Shown one piece after another: positions 62,968 through 64,000 of a DNA stretch of 64,000 nucleotides. Where the stretch lies: assembly GCF_026342355.1 (NCBI RefSeq), contig NZ_JAPEMV010000001.1, positions 310,001-374,000 on the forward strand, written 5' to 3'. Positions within the stretch are counted from its first letter, which is position 1, and every line of letters begins with the position of its first letter. A program made the position numbers and the translations under genes. This stretch comes from Streptomyces sp. NBC_00249 (lineage in GTDB: Bacteria; Actinomycetota; Actinomycetes; Streptomycetales; Streptomycetaceae). A model generated the notes under the pieces. That model ran no database searches and was not told the origin of the DNA. It worked only from the letters and a program-made list of their open reading frames with translations.

Positions 62968-64000
62968 ATGACACGTGTCCTGGCAGTGAGCAGCGTGTTC
63001 CCGCCCCACCGGTACCCGCAGGCGCGGATCACGGAGGCTCTCGCCCGTTGTCTGCCGCCCGGTGCGGACACCGGCCTGCTGCGCCGGGTGCACGCCTCGG
63101 TGCGGGTCGCCTCCCGGCATCTCGCGCTGCCGCTGGAGCGCTACGGTCCGGGCACCGACTTCGGCACCAGCAACGCCCTGTTCGTCCGTACCGCCCTGGA
63201 GCTCGGCGCGTCGGCGGTCGAGGAGGTCCTCGCGGGGGCCGCTCTGACGGCCCCGGAGGTGGACCTCGTCCTGTCGACGACGGTGACGGGGCTGGCCACG
63301 CCCTCCCTGGAAGCCCGGCTCGTCGAGCGGACGGGGCTACGGGCCGACGTACGGCGGCTGCCGCTGTTCGGGCTGGGCTGCGCGGCGGGCGCCGCCGGGC
63401 TCGGGCGGCTGCACGACCTGCTCGGCGGCCGCCCCGGGGACGCGGGACTGCTGCTGTCGACGGAGCTGTGCTCGCTGACGCTCCAGCCCACGGACACCTC
63501 CATGGCGAACCTGGTCGCCGGGGCGCTCTTCGGGGACGGCGCCGGGGCCCTGCTCGCGGTGGGCGAGGACCATCCCCTGCACGCGGACGGGCCGGGACCG
63601 CTGGTGGTGGACGCGCGCAGCCGTCTCTACCCGGGCACCGGGCACCTCCTCGGCTGGGACATCGGGCACTGGGGCTTCCGGATGGTGCTGGGCCGTGAAC
63701 TGCCGGAGCTGGTGCGGCTGCACGTGGCGGAGGAGATCGAGTCCTTCCTCGCCGGGCACGACCTGAAGCCGTCCGACGTCGACGTCTGGATCTGCCATCC
63801 GGGCGGCCCGAAGATCCTCGACGTGCTGGCCGGGGCCCTGGGGCTGGCGGAGCCCGCCTTCGCGGCGAGCCGCCGGTCCCTGGCGGAGGTCGGCAACCTC
63901 TCCTCCGCGTCCGTCCTGCACATCCTCGGCGCCGTCCAGTCGGCGGGGCCGCCCCCGCCCGGGTCGGTCGCTCTGATGCTGGCCTTCGGGCCGGGCTTCG
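62968..64000 (+). CDS. Type III polyketide synthase (partial, runs off right edge)
   Basis: 344 residues are visible and the C-terminus is cut by the window. The Cys-His-Asn triad is present at C138 (LFGLGCAAGAAG), H277 (WICHPGGPK) and N310 (EVGNLSSASV). A final GF-type motif (LAFGPGF) appears at the edge. Such enzymes condense malonyl-CoA to chalcones, pyrones or alkylresorcinols. The divergent UbiA gene and short promoter (TATGTT 7 bp before ATG) suggest a prenylated phenolic product. Confidence 0.9.
   Translation, partial: MTRVLAVSSVFPPHRYPQARITEALARCLPPGADTGLLRRVHASVRVASRHLALPLERYGPGTDFGTSNALFVRTALELGASAVEEVLAGAALTAPEVDLVLSTTVTGLATPSLEARLVERTGLRADVRRLPLFGLGCAAGAAGLGRLHDLLGGRPGDAGLLLSTELCSLTLQPTDTSMANLVAGALFGDGAGALLAVGEDHPLHADGPGPLVVDARSRLYPGTGHLLGWDIGHWGFRMVLGRELPELVRLHVAEEIESFLAGHDLKPSDVDVWICHPGGPKILDVLAGALGLAEPAFAASRRSLAEVGNLSSASVLHILGAVQSAGPPPPGSVALMLAFGPGF

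Noticed and set aside
1..64000. CRISPR arrays, insertion sequences, att sites and prophage genes
   Set aside because: No regularly spaced repeats, transposase or integrase motifs were seen; the repeats found are short tandem slippage units or operators.

Overview
The window is about 64 kb of very GC-rich actinomycete chromosome, almost certainly Streptomyces. The evidence is strong G/C third-position codon bias, a SARP activator carrying a rare TTA (bldA-type) codon, ECF41 and TetR regulators, an FprA-type ferredoxin reductase, and families largely typical of Streptomyces (DUF6204, DUF6296, HPP, TerD/vWA). I saw no tRNA, rRNA, CRISPR array or insertion sequence.

The main content is two separate azol(in)e/dehydroamino-acid RiPP gene clusters about 20 kb apart. 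Cluster 1 (about 1.4-18.2 kb) holds a SARP regulator and a translationally coupled plus-strand operon. The operon encodes an F-type (RRE plus ThiF-like) leader-binding partner, a YcaO cyclodehydratase, a SagB-type azoline oxidase, a split tRNA-Glu-dependent LanB dehydratase (glutamylation and elimination proteins), a PqqD-like/M50 protease fusion, an ABC exporter and a second YcaO. The likely precursor is a small unlisted minus-strand gene (18005-18178) convergent with the operon across a perfect 17-bp hairpin. It encodes 57 residues whose last 21 are ten Ser, seven Thr, three Cys and a final Ala. No pyridine-forming cycloaddition enzyme is visible, so a linear, goadsporin-like product is expected.

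Cluster 2 (about 37.6-46.0 kb) matches the lactazole logic: a LazA-like precursor, a LazB-like glutamylating dehydratase, a LazD-like RRE protein, a LazE-like YcaO and a LazF-like fusion of glutamate-elimination and azoline-dehydrogenase domains. The LazC-type pyridine synthase is absent and there is no transporter. A 16-bp hairpin sits between the precursor and the enzymes.

The region between the clusters (18.3-37.3 kb) holds an M20 amidohydrolase divergent from precursor 1, a cyanate-detoxification module (cyanase, carbonic anhydrase, CynR-like regulator), small acetyltransferase/DinB/DUF genes, a damaged PQQ beta-propeller gene, and a TetR-controlled regulon. That regulon combines a Dpp/Opp-type importer with a cytoplasmic amidohydrolase. 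A YdeI-family gene, an orphan helical-repeat protein and an ECF41 sigma factor follow.

The right part (46-64 kb) is ordinary accessory and housekeeping sequence: a Tat-exported carbonic anhydrase, HutD/Ves, a TetR-SDR pair with twin operators, a TerD-vWA fusion, a cold-shock protein, an F420-reductase-like protein, FprA, a YVTN propeller lipoprotein with an ankyrin protein, a 2OG-Fe(II) oxygenase, VOC and PHP proteins, and UbiA next to a type III polyketide synthase that runs off the right edge.

All functional assignments rest on motif reading and family knowledge. No database search or structure prediction was run.
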